This document shows positions 10,930 to 24,191 of a DNA stretch of 64,000 nt, one piece after another. The stretch is from Sipunculus nudus (taxonomy: Eukaryota; Annelida; Sipuncula; Golfingiida; Sipunculidae). The position numbers were made by a program, and so were the translations under genes. The notes under the pieces are model-generated. The model ran no database searches, was not told where the DNA came from, and worked only from the letters and a program-made list of their open reading frames with translations. Every line of letters starts with the position of its first letter. Position 1 is the first letter of the stretch. The stretch lies in assembly GCA_026874595.1 (NCBI GenBank), contig CM049320.1:24960214-25024213 (forward strand), in the 5' to 3' direction.

Positions 10930-12360
10930 CTGGATTAAGCCTGGGTCTGACATGGTCTCATAAAAACATTAATAAAAGCTACAATATTTGGCCAATTTCT
11001 TTCAGCTTTCTAAACTACAAAGATCCTTATGTGTGCATAATATGAAAATTATATCAACAGTGCTCTCAGGAAACAAACGTGCCATGGTCAAAGTTGGGCA
11101 AAATTTAAGGTACTATTTTTATATTTATACTAATAACTTATAAAATTTGAAAAATTCAGAACTAATTTTTGGTATTCAATTGAATCTTGATTAAATAATG
11201 TTACATCCCTGACAAAAAATCTCTAGCTTCAGCAATCCTCTTGTTAAGGGAGTAAATATATTTCTTGATTTTTTAAAAAGTGCAAATGTTATGTTTGGGC
11301 CCATAACTTAAAACAATTACGCAATACTGACATCATTTCTGGCATGTCCATAGCAAATGTATAGAAAAATATGTTTATTATATATGATCAAAGTCAAATC
11401 AGTGGTTTTGATATTAGGCAGTCTTACAGTTGAACAATGGGTTTTTAATGGAAAAATGAAGTTTTTCATTAATATTTCGAAGGAATTAAGTCCTAGTGAT
11501 CAAATTCTTGGCATGGTAGGGGATTTTGGAGACATCTAACTGTATGCTAAATTTAAGGAACTTAGAGCTGAAGCTGGGGAGCTGAGCTCTAGCAAACTGG
11601 ATAACACTAGCTTGATGTAAACTTGATGTGACATGGTGCTTGAAAACTTGAATAAAATCTACAGTTTTTGATCAACTGGTTTCAAATTTTTGGTGTTCAC
11701 AGACAAAATGCTAACAAAAACATGCTGTGAAAATTAAATCCACAGTACTTACAGGAAAAAAATGTGCCATGGTCAAACTTGGGCAAAATTTTAGGTACCA
11801 ATTTTATATTTTTGCCAATATTTAAAAAAAATTAACAGATTTTGATCAAATTTTTGGTATACAATTAAATTTTGATCAATAAAAGTTGTATTACTGAAAA
11901 AAATTCCTACCTTTAATACTTTTGGTCTTAAGTGACCAAATATCTTTCCTGATTTTTTTACAAAGTCCATTATGTTTGGGCCCATAACTTTTTTAAATTA
12001 AATAATACTGACTTAATTTCTGGCATGTACATAGGAACTATATAGATCAATATTTATGGTAAATATGAAGAAAACCAGATGAGTGGTTTTGATATTAGGC
12101 AGTCCTGAAGTGTGAAAATAGATTTCTAATAAAAAATTGAGGTTTTTCCTTAATATCTCAAAGGAACCAAGTCCTATTGACCCAATTTTCGGCATGGTAG
12201 GAGATTTTGGGTACATCTAAGTGTATGGTGAATTTCAGATTCGCAGGTCCAATGGTGTCGAAATGTGCCAGTCTTACGGACGAACATCCGGACGACGGAT
12301 AATGGACCACGACTATAGCTCAGATGACTTATAGTCAGCTGAGCTAAAAATGGAGGTGGT
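10930..12360 (+). repeat. Two tandem copies of a ~0.7 kb dispersed repeat
   Basis: Blocks near 11057 (GTGCCATGGTCAAAGTTGGG), 11298 (GCCCATAACTT) and 11400 (GTGGTTTTGATATTAGGCAG) recur in the same order near 11765, 11981 and 12083, giving two direct copies. The second copy ends with GGACGACGGATAATGGACC and an 8-bp inverted repeat TAGCTCAG/CTGAGCTA (12316-12346) followed by an A-rich stretch. Repeats ending in a GAGCTAA hairpin are, to my knowledge, common in bivalve genomes; this similarity is from memory. Confidence 0.65.
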
Positions 12361-12430
12361 TACCATCACCAAAAAATATAAAAAACAAATAATATATGAT
12401 AATAATAATACATCAACACACAAATATTAT

Positions 12431-12433
<3 letters not shown>

Positions 12434-12462
<29 letters not shown>
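12434..12462. repeat. AT dinucleotide microsatellite
   Basis: An uninterrupted AT run. Confidence 0.9.
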
Positions 12463-12464
<2 letters not shown>

Positions 12465-12479
12465 AATAAGTAATGGTAC

Positions 12480-13200
12480 AAATATAGAGTACCTCAGGCG
12501 CCTAAGCCGGCCAGCTTAACTGGCCTACCCTGTCTTTTACAAGAGATGTATGTACTTAGTAACACATACCTTCATTAATAACTGTCTAATTGTCCATTCT
12601 TTCTCAGTTTTCTATCATTTGTATCCTGTATTGCTCCCCCTCCGTCTTTCCTAAACCAACGCCGCCATGTTGCCATAGGCTTCCCCTACTTTCCCCATAA
12701 CGTCATTAGGAATCACCTTCTCACACAATCTCATCCATTCACTATCCATTCATGATCTCGCTAAACTTCACCTCGTTCCTGTGCCATTTCTCTACCATCA
12801 TTACCTACTGATTCATTGATCTATCATTCATCTATTCCTCCCACAAGGGGGGTTTGGGGGGTCTCATCAATATTCCACATTATTTATCATTCATTTTATC
12901 ATTCTACCTATTACAGGGCGGGGGGGGGGGGGGTCCTCCCAATTATTCCTCATTATTTCTCGTTCATTCTTATCATTCTACCTCGTAAAGGGGGGGGGGG
13001 GGGTTGGGGGGTCTCCCCCCATAATTATTCCACATTATTTATCATTTATTATTATAATTCTACCAGACATGGGGTAATAGTAATAAGTAATAGTAATAGT
13101 TATAGACTATTACAGCTTTTTCCATTTAATAGTAATAGTAATAGTAATAGACTCAAAAATTTTAGCTGTAATAGTAATAGTAATAGAAACAGAAGGCAAA
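12480..13200. repeat. Repeat-rich interval with poly-G units and TAATAG hexamers
   Basis: The phrase ATTCTACC followed by a poly-G tract and GGTCTCC-like text recurs near 12835, 12900, 12975 and in the partner block near 15187. It is followed by TAATAG/AATAGT hexamer runs at 13073-13200. Long open frames here come from the low-complexity sequence. Confidence 0.6.
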
Positions 13201-13205
13201 TTAAT

Positions 13206-14780
13206 AGAGTAATACATATTACTTTCTATTACTTCCTGTGAGCCCCTTGATCATGATCATGAAGCATATCAGCAAATAATGCTGAACAAACTTAATTCTT
13301 GTCCAGCAATTGCCCAGAAGTGCCTATTGTTGAGGCAAGCATGGGCCAGCTGCCACACTGCTGGTTACCACTGGTGCTAATTACATAAGAGTACTGGACA
13401 GAGCAGGTCACAGCCAAATAGGTAACCTGGCACAATCTGACCTTTGATTAGTAAACCATGGATAAACAGAGGAATGTTTGATGTTATGAGACAGATAAAT
13501 TGTGTATTATTATATATATTGACATGTACATCTTATCTCACATCCATCAATCCATATGCATATTCTGAAATGTACCTAGATTTATTTTCACAAGCCAGTT
13601 TGCATTTAAATCATACAGATTGCAATAACACACATTTAAGAAAAATAGAATATGGAACCAGATGTAGTTGCAGTGCAGACCCAAAATGTTCATGATAAGC
13701 TTATGGTGTTTTCACTACCCATAACGTATGGAAGCCTACAATGCTATATAAACTCATACCAGTACTACAATCACTTTGATTAAGTCATACTGCAGGCACA
13801 TGTATTATCTATTTATTTTATATAAATATTCTTTTAAAATAATTCCTTTAATACTTGTTTGTTATTTCATAGTACCAATTTTGCAGACCTTCATTCAGTA
13901 TCTAAAATTATGTTAATTTATATTTTGAAAATTAAATTAACAATTTTTTTTTAAGATATTAATTTATTTGATTATATAATATGAGAATATAAGTAACTGT
14001 TAATATTTTATTATTTAATATCTGAAATTTTGATATAAAATTATTAGATCCTGTTATATACAAAATTTAAAGTATAAGATTGTTGAATACCAAATTAATT
14101 GTGAAAGTGATATAAATAATATTTTATTTGTTTTGTAAAATTGATATAAGTTTAAATCACTCTCCATATTCCTAAATTATCCTATGCTGGTTTTGCTGCA
14201 ATGAAGAAGGGCATGCCCGAAGAATAAAAGCCATGCATGCTACCATTATTGTAAAGTTTACCACCTCTCTGTTCACTCTCAAGATGTACTATGTGATAAA
14301 ATAAAACATGGCATCATATCCAAATGAACATATATACACTTAAGAAGATGGGGTACTTTTGTCTCCAGTTTAGAATCTGTCCAGAATCTTGATGTTAACA
14401 GTAGAAACAGGACACAGCCCTACCAAAATTCCTCTCCTGATACATACATAAAGGACTTAATTGTCCGCTTTGATACTAAATATTAATATGACATAATCAT
14501 TAATAATTCCTTTGGAGACCACTTTTAGTTACACTGAAAACTCTTTATTAATTATGCGAAAGAAGATTAAATCTTAACAGAAGTATGTACTATAAAATAA
14601 ATTTATGTGAAATATAAATGAAAATAATAAAAAATGTACAAGTATGCATATAATTATAAATCAATATTTTACATATGCCAGGGTCTTTACAATGGGTTGC
14701 TTTTAAATTACATGTAATCAAGAGTTCATACAATTATCTTATAATTTCGACTTGAAACGCCCCATTAATCATTGAGGTTT
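13206..14780. other. AT-rich intergenic DNA, no gene seen
   Basis: No coding feature or RNA gene is supported in this stretch. Confidence 0.45.

Positions 14781-14783
<3 letters not shown>

Positions 14784-14831
<48 letters not shown>
14784..14831. repeat. AT dinucleotide microsatellite
   Basis: A long uninterrupted AT run. Confidence 0.9.
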
Positions 14832-14834
<3 letters not shown>

Positions 14835-15033
14835 AGAATTAAAGAAGCTGAAAAAATTAAGATCTCCAGTATCATTAGGCTTATTGTTAATGACAGACAC
14901 AGTATAAGAAAATTCTGTGGGTTACTGGATGATATAGGTGCTTCTAATATTAATATATAATATAAAAATGTGATTGCAGTGCTAGTTTATAGCACTCATG
15001 GCTGCGCAAAGGCTAGAATCCTCCCATCAGTTT

Positions 15034-15235
15034 ATGTAATAGTAATAGTAATAGATACCCCAGTAATAGTAATAGTAATAGTAATAGAAGATAAAATGTG
15101 GTAATAGTAATAGTAATAGGAATATCAGAAATTGAAAGTAATAGTAATAGTAATAGTAATAGAACTGTAATAGACCCCATGTCTGAATTCTACCTATAAA
15201 AGGGCGGGGGGGGGGGGGGGGGGGGGGTTGGAAGG
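15034..15235. repeat. TAATAG hexamer array ending in poly-G tract
   Basis: TAATAG/AATAGT runs extend to about 15175. Next come GACCCCATGTC, ATTCTACC and a poly-G run near 15205-15228. These blocks mirror those at 12835-13200. Confidence 0.7.
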
Positions 15236-15436
15236 TCTCCCCTGACATTTTCATGTCAAACATGAATTTACGATTCGGTCTAGGGATGATTTCGCCCACT
15301 ATAAATGACGTCATTACAACTGGGGTTTCCCCAAACACTTTGACAACGAGACCAACTCACGTGATCATGCTCATTCAACCATAAACATCTTTTGTCTAAT
15401 ATTAAATACCCCAATTTTCCAACAACTTTCAACAAT

Positions 15437-15506
15437 TCTTCATAGCTCAGTGGTAGAGCTCAGGACTTCTCTGCAGACGGTCGCTGGTTCGAGTCTTGCT
15501 CATGGA
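15437..15506 (+). mobile_element. tRNA-like SINE head
   Basis: ATAGCTCAGTGGTAGAGCTC is a good polymerase III A box with a self-pairing D arm (GCTC/GAGC), and GGTTCGAGTC is a good B box. The T arm and the acceptor stem do not pair well, so I read it as a tRNA-derived retroposon and not as a tRNA gene. It is not obviously the same family as the copies at 7610 and 9081. Confidence 0.5.
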
Positions 15507-16291
15507 TATGTTCACTGAATGTCATGTATAATAATCACATATATCTCTGTCTCTTCCAGATCGAACAGTACCGGACGTCAGATAGGTACAAGACATACCT
15601 AACAGTCAGATACTTAGACGTTACAAGTCACATCACAACTCTTCTATTATTTAAAATGAACCCCAAAAAGACTATACCCCATTTTCCTCTCTATCCCCAT
15701 CAACTGTATCGCCCTCTTTAGGCCGTTCTGATAACCGGGTGCCTGAGGTATTCTATATTTATATGTATTGTAAAATATGAATATTATATAATTATATATT
15801 CTAAAACATTGTCTTGAAGATATATATTAAGAAAGCAGAAGAGGGTTAAATGATTTAATGTGATGTTAAAAAGGGGCGTGTCCACATACCGGCACCAATC
15901 CGCCTGCAATGATGTAACCGGTAACACCAACTGCCAAGCCCATACTGCCATAGGGCGGTAAACAAAGTGAGCGATAATAGAGCTAATTAGCTATTAGGTG
16001 GCCTTTATTGCACAATTACCTTTTGTAACTGATTTTGGATGCACATTCAAATTAAAGATACTTTTTTTTACCTTACAGTTGAATCTGTGAGTGAAACTCC
16101 TCAAGACCTGTATAATTATAATCTACAGGCGAAATTCCATTTATGTTTATTCTACCGTCAGCTTCCGCACGGTGGCGTAACTTGCGTTATCAGATCACAA
16201 ATAAGTTTGTTAAATGGCCGTTAGATGGCAGTGCCGACTGGAGATTGCATGATCTGATAACATTTAATTGTAAGTGCATTTGTAGTTCTCC

Positions 16292-16932
16292 AAGCCCTAG
16301 GACGCGTCCTTTCTTTCTACGCCACGCTGTGCGAGAGCCCTAGAAGATGATCTGAGGAAACTGGAGACATTCCACATGACAATTAAATTCTTATATTTCG
16401 TCTGAAAATGTCGTATTCGTTAAAAAATAAAGATAGTCATAACAAATACGCATATAGCATACCACTTAGACAGTGTTTGTTCACTTAAAATGCTGTTTAG
16501 AAGAATATGTATTATTCTAATAAACGGTGTTACACGGGAAACGATGTCTGCTCTGGGTTTTCCCCCAGCCACGGCTGACCGGCAGCCGCCTGTGTAACCA
16601 GTGGTAACGGGCCGTGTTGGCTCAGCGAGCGAAGGTCACGCAGTTCATTGTTTCCGATTCATTGTTTCAGATTCTGAGATAGTTTCAAGTGCAAGGGTTG
16701 CAAAGTTTTAAAAGTGAGTCTTGTTTACGTACTAGAACATAATATTTAGCTGATTTTCTTGGTCATTCGAATAAAGTACTATATCTCCCTTAGATTACTT
16801 AAAGTTTACTTGTCATAAACGCACTATTTGATTTCACACGGTTTTTTTCCCGACAAGGGTTTGAAGTTCACCAGTTAACTCTGAAGCTTTTTATGCGGCG
16901 ATATCCAGGGTCCGCCGCATTTAATGCAGTTA
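16292..16932. mobile_element. 641-bp segment present in block A, absent from block B
   Basis: It is flanked by direct repeats TAGTTCTCC (16283-16291 and 16933-16941). Block B has a single related copy, TGTTCTCC, at the matching site near 44130. This fits either an insertion with an 8-9 bp target duplication or a deletion in block B between short repeats. Clear terminal inverted repeats are not visible. Confidence 0.45.
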
Positions 16933-17807
16933 TAGTTCTCCCATAGAATAAAACAACATAGCAATTTACTTTTACTGAAATGGCAAAAAAGTCTGTCCGA
17001 ATTTGAAATGGTTGTTATCATTAAGCCGAAAAAATGATATATTGCCAGTCCTAGGTCTAAACGTGATAATTAAAGATTTGTACAATAGCTGAGGATACTT
17101 AGAAAAGGATGAATAAAGTTTAGCTCCTTCGTAGGGCATAAGAAACGCGAGTAAGTGCCGTTTCATGAGGAGCAGGCATGTCTTCAAGCTTCTGTCCTTC
17201 ACCAACGGCTAAATAGCGGGCCCCCTCTATCTCACTCACTCGACAGAGATCAAGTGAGGTCTCAACCCCGTGCTGACACATGTACTCGTTATTCTTGAAT
17301 CACTGGACTGACCAAAATGTATGGTTCATGTACGTATTGTTATAAAACAATTTTTTATTGCTATCAGTGACAGACAAATAAAATCGGAAGCCCTGGACTA
17401 GGACACACGGGAGGCCTGGTTTTAATGTTCTGTCATTTTAAGAAACAAAACTACGTTTCCTTTTTTTTTTACTCAAAGAAAGTGAGGGATATCTGATATT
17501 TTTGCATCGAAAAAAATGATGTTGCTTCGAGTTTGAGAAATGTCTCTCGAGATATAATTAAAAAAAAAGTCACATTCTGAATTGATATTTGGATTTTCTT
17601 AGTTTTATTTTGACCAAGATTTAGAATTAAATTTGAAAGGATACAGGTTAGGTTAGACAGTACGCCATAAAAGATTTTGGCTTCAGCTGTCCTAAATGAC
17701 AAATTACAATAGGTCACTTCTTGGTATATGCAATACACGGATGTATGGTATTTCTCGAACCCAGGGATGTTCCTGGCGTTCTTGAAGGCATTAGATTTTT
17801 AATATAC

Positions 17808-18142
17808 TGTGATGCATCCCTAGGGATACATATCGATACACCAGGTAGATACGGTATACCGATACGCTTACATGCTGTATCGTCGTATCAATGAATCACA
17901 AAGACTGCTAACAAACATAGATGAACCTAAACTATAACCTTGACTATTAATAAACCTTAAGGTACTATATTCTTGTTTGGATGTTGGATACTCTGAACTA
18001 TATATATATATATATATAAAATTAACCACAGAAAAATGACACAGAGAAAAATAAAGCGTATCGTCTATCCCTATCGGGTATCGCTTAAAATGTATTGCAA
18101 TACGTATTGTACCTATATTTGCTGCCGATACCGAGCATCTCC
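17808..18142. mobile_element. Candidate hAT-like non-autonomous element
   Basis: The segment has no counterpart in block B. One end reads TGTGATGCATC and the other, in reverse, TGGAGATGCTCGGTATCGG. The interior is rich in GATAC/GTATC motifs in both orientations. Such ends resemble CAGNGATGC termini of hAT transposons. A clear 8-bp target duplication was not found. Confidence 0.35.
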
Positions 18143-18380
18143 ATGTACTTGTATATACTAAACTTAATGTTTATACTGCTTAATGTATATACTAAACAAT
18201 TTATATTGTATTTATTATGTCTTTAGCTTTTAATTAATTGAATGATGACATTCAATACCGGTGGTTATACATGTCGTTTATTCCAGCCAGCTCTGTCACA
18301 CATTTGCCTGGATGCCCGGGTGCATTCCGTAAATGAACTCCCCAGGGACAATGCAGAGACATGCCAGAACATATGGTCTA

Positions 18381-18383
<3 letters not shown>

Positions 18384-18437
<54 letters not shown>
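18384..18437. repeat. AT dinucleotide microsatellite
   Basis: A long AT run; block B carries one at the matching site (45330-45364). Confidence 0.9.
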
Positions 18438-18439
<2 letters not shown>

Positions 18440-20010
18440 GTCAATAATACTTTTATATAGGTCTATAACAGTATTCCCCTGTCTATGGGTAACCAATGGA
18501 GACCTCAGATCACAAGCTGTATCTGGTCATATTTGCTTGCCCATTTTAACAACCCTAGCCGCAGTTTTCTGGAATCGCTGTAAATTGTGTAACAGTCATC
18601 CTGGTATCTACATGTATAGATGGCACCCTGGGTACCAAGAGATATTTATAAATATGTCGCAAGCGTAACAGGGTGGTGTAGCAGTGTGTGGGCAAGGCCA
18701 ACGAGGACAATATAAACCCTAATCCAAAAGGGAAATTACAAAAGGGTATGCAAAGGACAGTTGCTTGTCAGTTGTCAGGTAGCGCCTACTATTTTGCAAC
18801 TGAGCAAAGGCACTCAGGTTACACAAATGGTTCACTTTGTCCTCCATGCTAAGGAACTGGTCTAGAAAAACACCGAGGTCTTTTCCACATAAAGCTGATA
18901 AAATGTCTCATCATCAGTGATCTTGCTGCAAGGTTTGTACCTAAGGTGTTGTTTCAAACATCTAATTTCTGACAAGTTCAAGACAGGCTTTTTATATCAC
19001 TAACATTCCTCCTTTCTTCAGAACGGATATAATGGTAGAAGGAAGCCCGTTTTAAAATTCTTTTCTTTATATAGTCTATACTACATTGGCGGAATTTGGC
19101 GGGGGACAGGGTGACGGACATGCCCCCCCCCCCCTGCTTTTTCAACCAAGGGGAACATAGTATGTTTTATCCCCCACATTTTGCTAAATAAAGAATGTCA
19201 TCTTGCCGTAAAAATGCTGTAATTCCATTCGGTGAATATATAATAAACAATACATAATAATAAACAGCAGTAATAAAAAAGTAATTAACAAACATGTGCC
19301 ACAATGTTATAAAGTTCCTCAAACTTCAGTGATATGCAGGGTTTCAGAAATGACTTAAATACCAAAACTAATGGTAGTATAGTTGCCGAGTTAAGAGGTT
19401 TGTCATCAAGAGGGGATCCACACTAACAAGAGATAGCATCAGTCAGGATAATAAAACGATGATGAAGTGTTAGGACTACTCTTCCAGTACATGCCAGGGT
19501 TTGAAGGTACATAATCATTTACAATAATATGTGTATAATCTCACGTTATTGGTTCATTTTGGTAGTAAAGTATCCCAGCTAAACCATCTCCGGCAAAGGA
19601 CTTACCATCTCCAGTTCTATTTTATACATTGTTTTGGTTCTGTGTGTGAGTAAACACAGTCCACGTGTGTAAGTTTGACAGATCAAGACTGCATAATCAG
19701 AGGTCCGATCTTGAGTAAACAAAGAGAAGAAACATGAAGAGGTAACATAGAAGAATCATCGATTGGTAGTTTGATCATTAATTGTGAAGTTGCGTCTTAC
19801 GTCAACCAGGTGAGTGCGCGCACCATTCATGTTTTGCGTCACTAATCGCGCATGGTGCAAGCTATCGATACAGTTTGTGTACAGATGTAAACAAATGGAA
19901 TATTGGTAGATATCATTATAATTCAAAGCAGAAAACATTTATGTAATATATTTAATTTTTTTAACAATCCTTTTGTGTTTAAATGACCCTTTAAGATTCA
20001 GTCGATTTTG

Positions 20011-20022
20011 ACATATCTTGTT
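20011..20022. repeat. LINE target-site duplication, left copy
   Basis: ACATATCTTGTT here is repeated at 25985-25996 on the far side of the LINE. Block B has the single unfilled version near 46443-46455. Confidence 0.85.
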
Positions 20023-20379
20023 TTTTTTCTTCCTGTTTTTTTGATGCCTCAGAATATTTTTCTCTTTTTTATTCCAATGATTTTCTTATCATCATCGACA
20101 TCACATGAACTAATGAATATATAATATTACAAAAAGTCATACATGCAGGGTTCGGTACGTAATATGATATCAGTAACATGTAATAGAATAAACTCACAAT
20201 TTACATTCAATATATATTTACAAAATTAACTTTAAACCTTAATGTCTAGGATGATAATAGAATATGCAACTCAACTTCAACTCAACTTCAACTCGACGCT
20301 AACATATTTCCAGCGAATATGAACACAATAAAATATAACTGGGTAATTAAACCGCGAACATTGAGCAGTTGGAAGGTAT

Positions 20380-23300
20380 TCAAGTAATTTGGTTTAAAAA
20401 GATTTTGTTCCATTTATACAGATGATTTTGCATAACATTATTGTACTCTGCCACCTTACGCTCAAACAGTTCCATTTTTTGCACATGCTTCTTAAACAAT
20501 TGTAAGGTTGGAGTGTTCACGTCATTTCGATAGTTGAATATAACAAACTTATAGATTAATAGCAACGTGTCAATAAGGCTTTTATTCTCATAATGTTCTG
20601 CACAACCTGTATAAATTAACGACTTTCACATATCTAGCATTACAACTCCAGTATCTACAGCCCATTAAATTATCTGTTTATAGAACGAAAGCCTCACAGT
20701 GCATTCACAAAATATATGTGTGATAGTCTCTTCTTCGTTTGAACAATACGAACATTTATTTGTGTCTATTATTTTCCATTTATACAATTTTTCGTATACC
20801 GATAAAATGTTATGAAGAATCCTGTACTGGAATAGCCTTAAATACATATCAAGCGAGACAGAATAAACATGATTTACTTGTTTCCACTTGGTGTTTTGGT
20901 TTAACATTGTTTCTATTTTTTCTTTATTTGGTGGATCGCACACTTTTTTTCTGGCACAGTTTTCCATACAGCCATTTAAAATCCAAAATTCTGGAATCTA
21001 AAACCACTTCTTCTAAGAAAACAAACTTCCCAAAACATCAATTTCATCTGCTTTGTCTGGTACTTTGTTATTCTTTATCACACATTTCCATTCCGTCGGT
21101 ATCGCATGCATAATAGAAAGGTAGTGAATATAACAAATATTGTAATATTTTGAGCCAGGCGGTAAAATATCTACTAATCGTCGTTTAGTTCCATTTTTTT
21201 AAACAATTGGAAAATATATTTTATACCAATGTCATTCATAAACTTGTTATAAACCGTCTTACCTCCAACGTGAATATATTTATTGTTCCATAGCTGCTGT
21301 AAACATATATCTACAACTCCTTTTGGGCTTTTTGAAGTAAAATAAGCCCATGACTTCAAACAATGGCAATAAAATTTTGTCATTTTTCCTTCAATTAATC
21401 CCGGATCGAAATTTGCACCAATATTATCTATGCCCCCGATATTTCTGAAATACAAGTTTGGGATCGAAGCAAAATTTGTGTTTGTTAAATTCTTTAATCT
21501 GCTAATCCACATAATTCTCTGACTATCTAATATTGTTTCTATATCAGGTAATTTTAATCCTCCACTTTCCATATCACGGATTAATACTTCGTATTTAATT
21601 TTTGGTTTTCTTCCAAACCATATAAAATCAACGATGCAACTTTTGATTTTTTAATGAATTCTTTTGGTGGCTCTATAATATTAAGAACGTTTAAAATCTT
21701 GGATATACCAACTGATTTTAACAGTGTGTTTCTTCCAAAAATTGTTAGGGCCCTCTTTCTCCAGGAGTTTAATACCGTTTTCATCTTCTCATACACACTT
21801 TCAAAATTTAATTCTTATGACAATTTCTCGTTATATGTATAATGTATTCCAAGTATTTTTGTTGCCTCATTATATAGATCCACATTTTTAATACCAATGA
21901 TTTTATTTTGTTTGGTATCTCTGCTGCCAATGTGTGCATACTCACTTTTCTCATAATTTATTTTAACTGAGGACACATTGCCGAACTCCTCCAATAATTC
22001 AAGAGCAGCACTCATAGAATCAAGGTCTTTCAGAAAAAAAGTGGTATCATCAGCAAATATATTCATTTTAATTTCGCAGCTGTTAATACAAATTCTCCTC
22101 ACTTTATCTGATTGACGAACCGCTATGGCCAGGACTTCAATAACAAGCAAGAAAAGGTATGGGGCTAAAGGGTCTCCCTGACGGGTACCTCTTTCTAAGT
22201 TAAAATAGCCAGTTGTATATCCATTATTTATGACACAGCTTTCCAAATTTGTGTTATATTCGTATCTAGGAGAGAAAAACATCACCAAATCCAAAACATT
22301 TAAGGGTGGTATATAGAAACACATAATCAATCGAATCGAAAGCCGCTGCAAAATCATAGGCTAACATAATTGCTTTATACCTAAAATTCAAAGAGTTATC
22401 TAATATATCATTAAAAAGATGAGAGGTATCTGATATTTTCCTGTTTATTATAAATGCAGTCTGTTCCTCGCCAATTAATTTTGGTAAAATTCTCTGTAAT
22501 CTCTCAACTAATATTTTACTTATAATTTTAACATCGACATTAAAAAAACGTATTGGTCTCCATGACGACATATATCTGTCATCTTTTCCCATTTTTTTCT
22601 ATGAGTTTAATTACAGCTTGTCTTTGACTGGCTGTCAATGATCCGTTAGAAATACCTCTGTTCAAACAGGATAATAATTCATCAACCTGAAGATCAAAAA
22701 ATGTTATATAAAATTCTTTAGGTAGACCATCGTTTCCTGGTGTTTTATTACTTTTCATTTCCTTTAACGCTTCTAGTATATCCTTTTTATCAATTGCGGC
22801 ATCGCAAATACGAGCCTCCGTATTTGATAATGTCGGAATCTTTAGTTTGGATAAAAAATTTGAGCAATCTAAATCACTTATGTTAATCCGTGAATATTTC
22901 ATTTGGTAAAAGGATTTGATCTCATCCATAATTTCTTTCGGTGAGCTTAACTCTTTTCCCTTTGCAATTAATTTCTTTATAATTGATTAATATTTGTTTC
23001 TTTTTTTTTAAATTGAAGAAATATTTAGTACAACGTTCTCCTTCTTCAAACCATTGGACTCTTGATCTAATAATTTGTCCGTCTGTGACACGTGCATAAT
23101 ACTCTTCAAGATTTTGTTTAGATATATCATATAAACTTTGGCTGGACTGGTGATTTCTATTTAAATTGTTTTAGGCTCCCGCTAATTTCTCTTCCAGATA
23201 AATGAGATCTGATCTTTCTTTCCTCTTTTTTTCCCTTGAATATTTAATAGAAATTTCTCTAATTTTGAATTCTAAATATTCCCACCATTGCTGATTGTTT

Positions 23301-24191
23301 AAATATTTCTTTTGCTTTGTCCTTAGGTGCTTTATATTGTTTTTTTTATTAGTAATATATAATCTGGGTCATTCAGTAATGGAATATTTAGTTTTCAATA
23401 GGAAGGACCGTGACTTTGGTTCGACACTGAACCTACCGAGCAGATGACGGCCGAATGGTCAGTTAAGATTACTGGTTTTATCGAAATATTGTTTATATGT
23501 GCATTTAGCTCAGCTCCAACAAAGAGATAATCCAGTCTGCGTTGCCTTATAGGCGTTTTTGACCTCCATGTATACTGTGACATTCCTGGGTGTCTTATTC
23601 TCCAAAGATCGATTAATCTATATTCAGATAAAATAGATTTTAATAGGTTTACTGATTTAGGTTTTGACTTAAAATTAGCTTCGTCTGCATCAATATGACT
23701 TAAACATAGGTTAAAATCTCCTCCCCATATTATATTAGTGTCCGGATCAAGAGTAAGTATTTCTAGTATACTCGAGACTTTATTAAAAAAGTATTTTGTT
23801 CGGTCTCAGTATTTGGAGCGTACGTGTTTAAAAAAAGATATTTTTTACCATTTATCACTGCTTTTATTAAAATATAGCGGCCATTTGTATCGGTATATTT
23901 AGTTATCGCCTCCAAGTCAATATTTATCCCGACTAGAATCATGAACCCTCTTGCTAAATTTGTGCCGTGAGAAAAGAAAATAGCTGCTTGCCATTCTTTC
24001 CTCCATTGCGTTTCCACATTTTCTGTACTGTGTGTTTCCTGCAAAAATATAATACTATTGGCAATTTTTTCATTTGATAACCAATTGTATAATTGATTTC
24101 TTTTCTTACTTTTGCCATGGCCTCTTACATTTAGTTTTATTACCGAAAAATTGAATTGAATATAGGTAGTCGATTGTTTCTGCTCATGCAT
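20380..24191 (-). pseudogene. LINE ORF2: endonuclease and reverse transcriptase, broken
   Basis: Pieces in several frames line up in the order of a LINE ORF2. The endonuclease part (about 24191-23395) shows KLNVRGHG, the catalytic glutamate context FLQETHS, GGDFN near 23725, RLDYLFV and TDHSAV; these catalytic residues are kept. The reverse transcriptase part (about 22929-21815) shows PGNDGLPKEF, the motif A region MLAYDFAAAFDS, GTRQGDPLAPYLF and the catalytic FADD of motif C. Near 20750 a C-terminal CSYC...HIFCEC motif matches the cysteine-histidine tail of L1/Tx1 elements. Several frameshifts and stops separate these pieces. The gene would nick target DNA and copy LINE RNA; here it is inactive. 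Confidence 0.85.

Noticed and set aside
12816-13241. 141-codon frame
   Set aside because: It spans poly-G and hexamer repeats and has no protein-like features.
15027-15338. 103-codon minus-strand frame rich in tyrosine and proline
   Set aside because: It is a translation of TAATAG hexamers and a poly-G tract.
15437-15506. A tRNA gene
   Set aside because: A and B boxes and the D arm are good, but the T stem and acceptor stem do not pair. It is treated as a SINE head.
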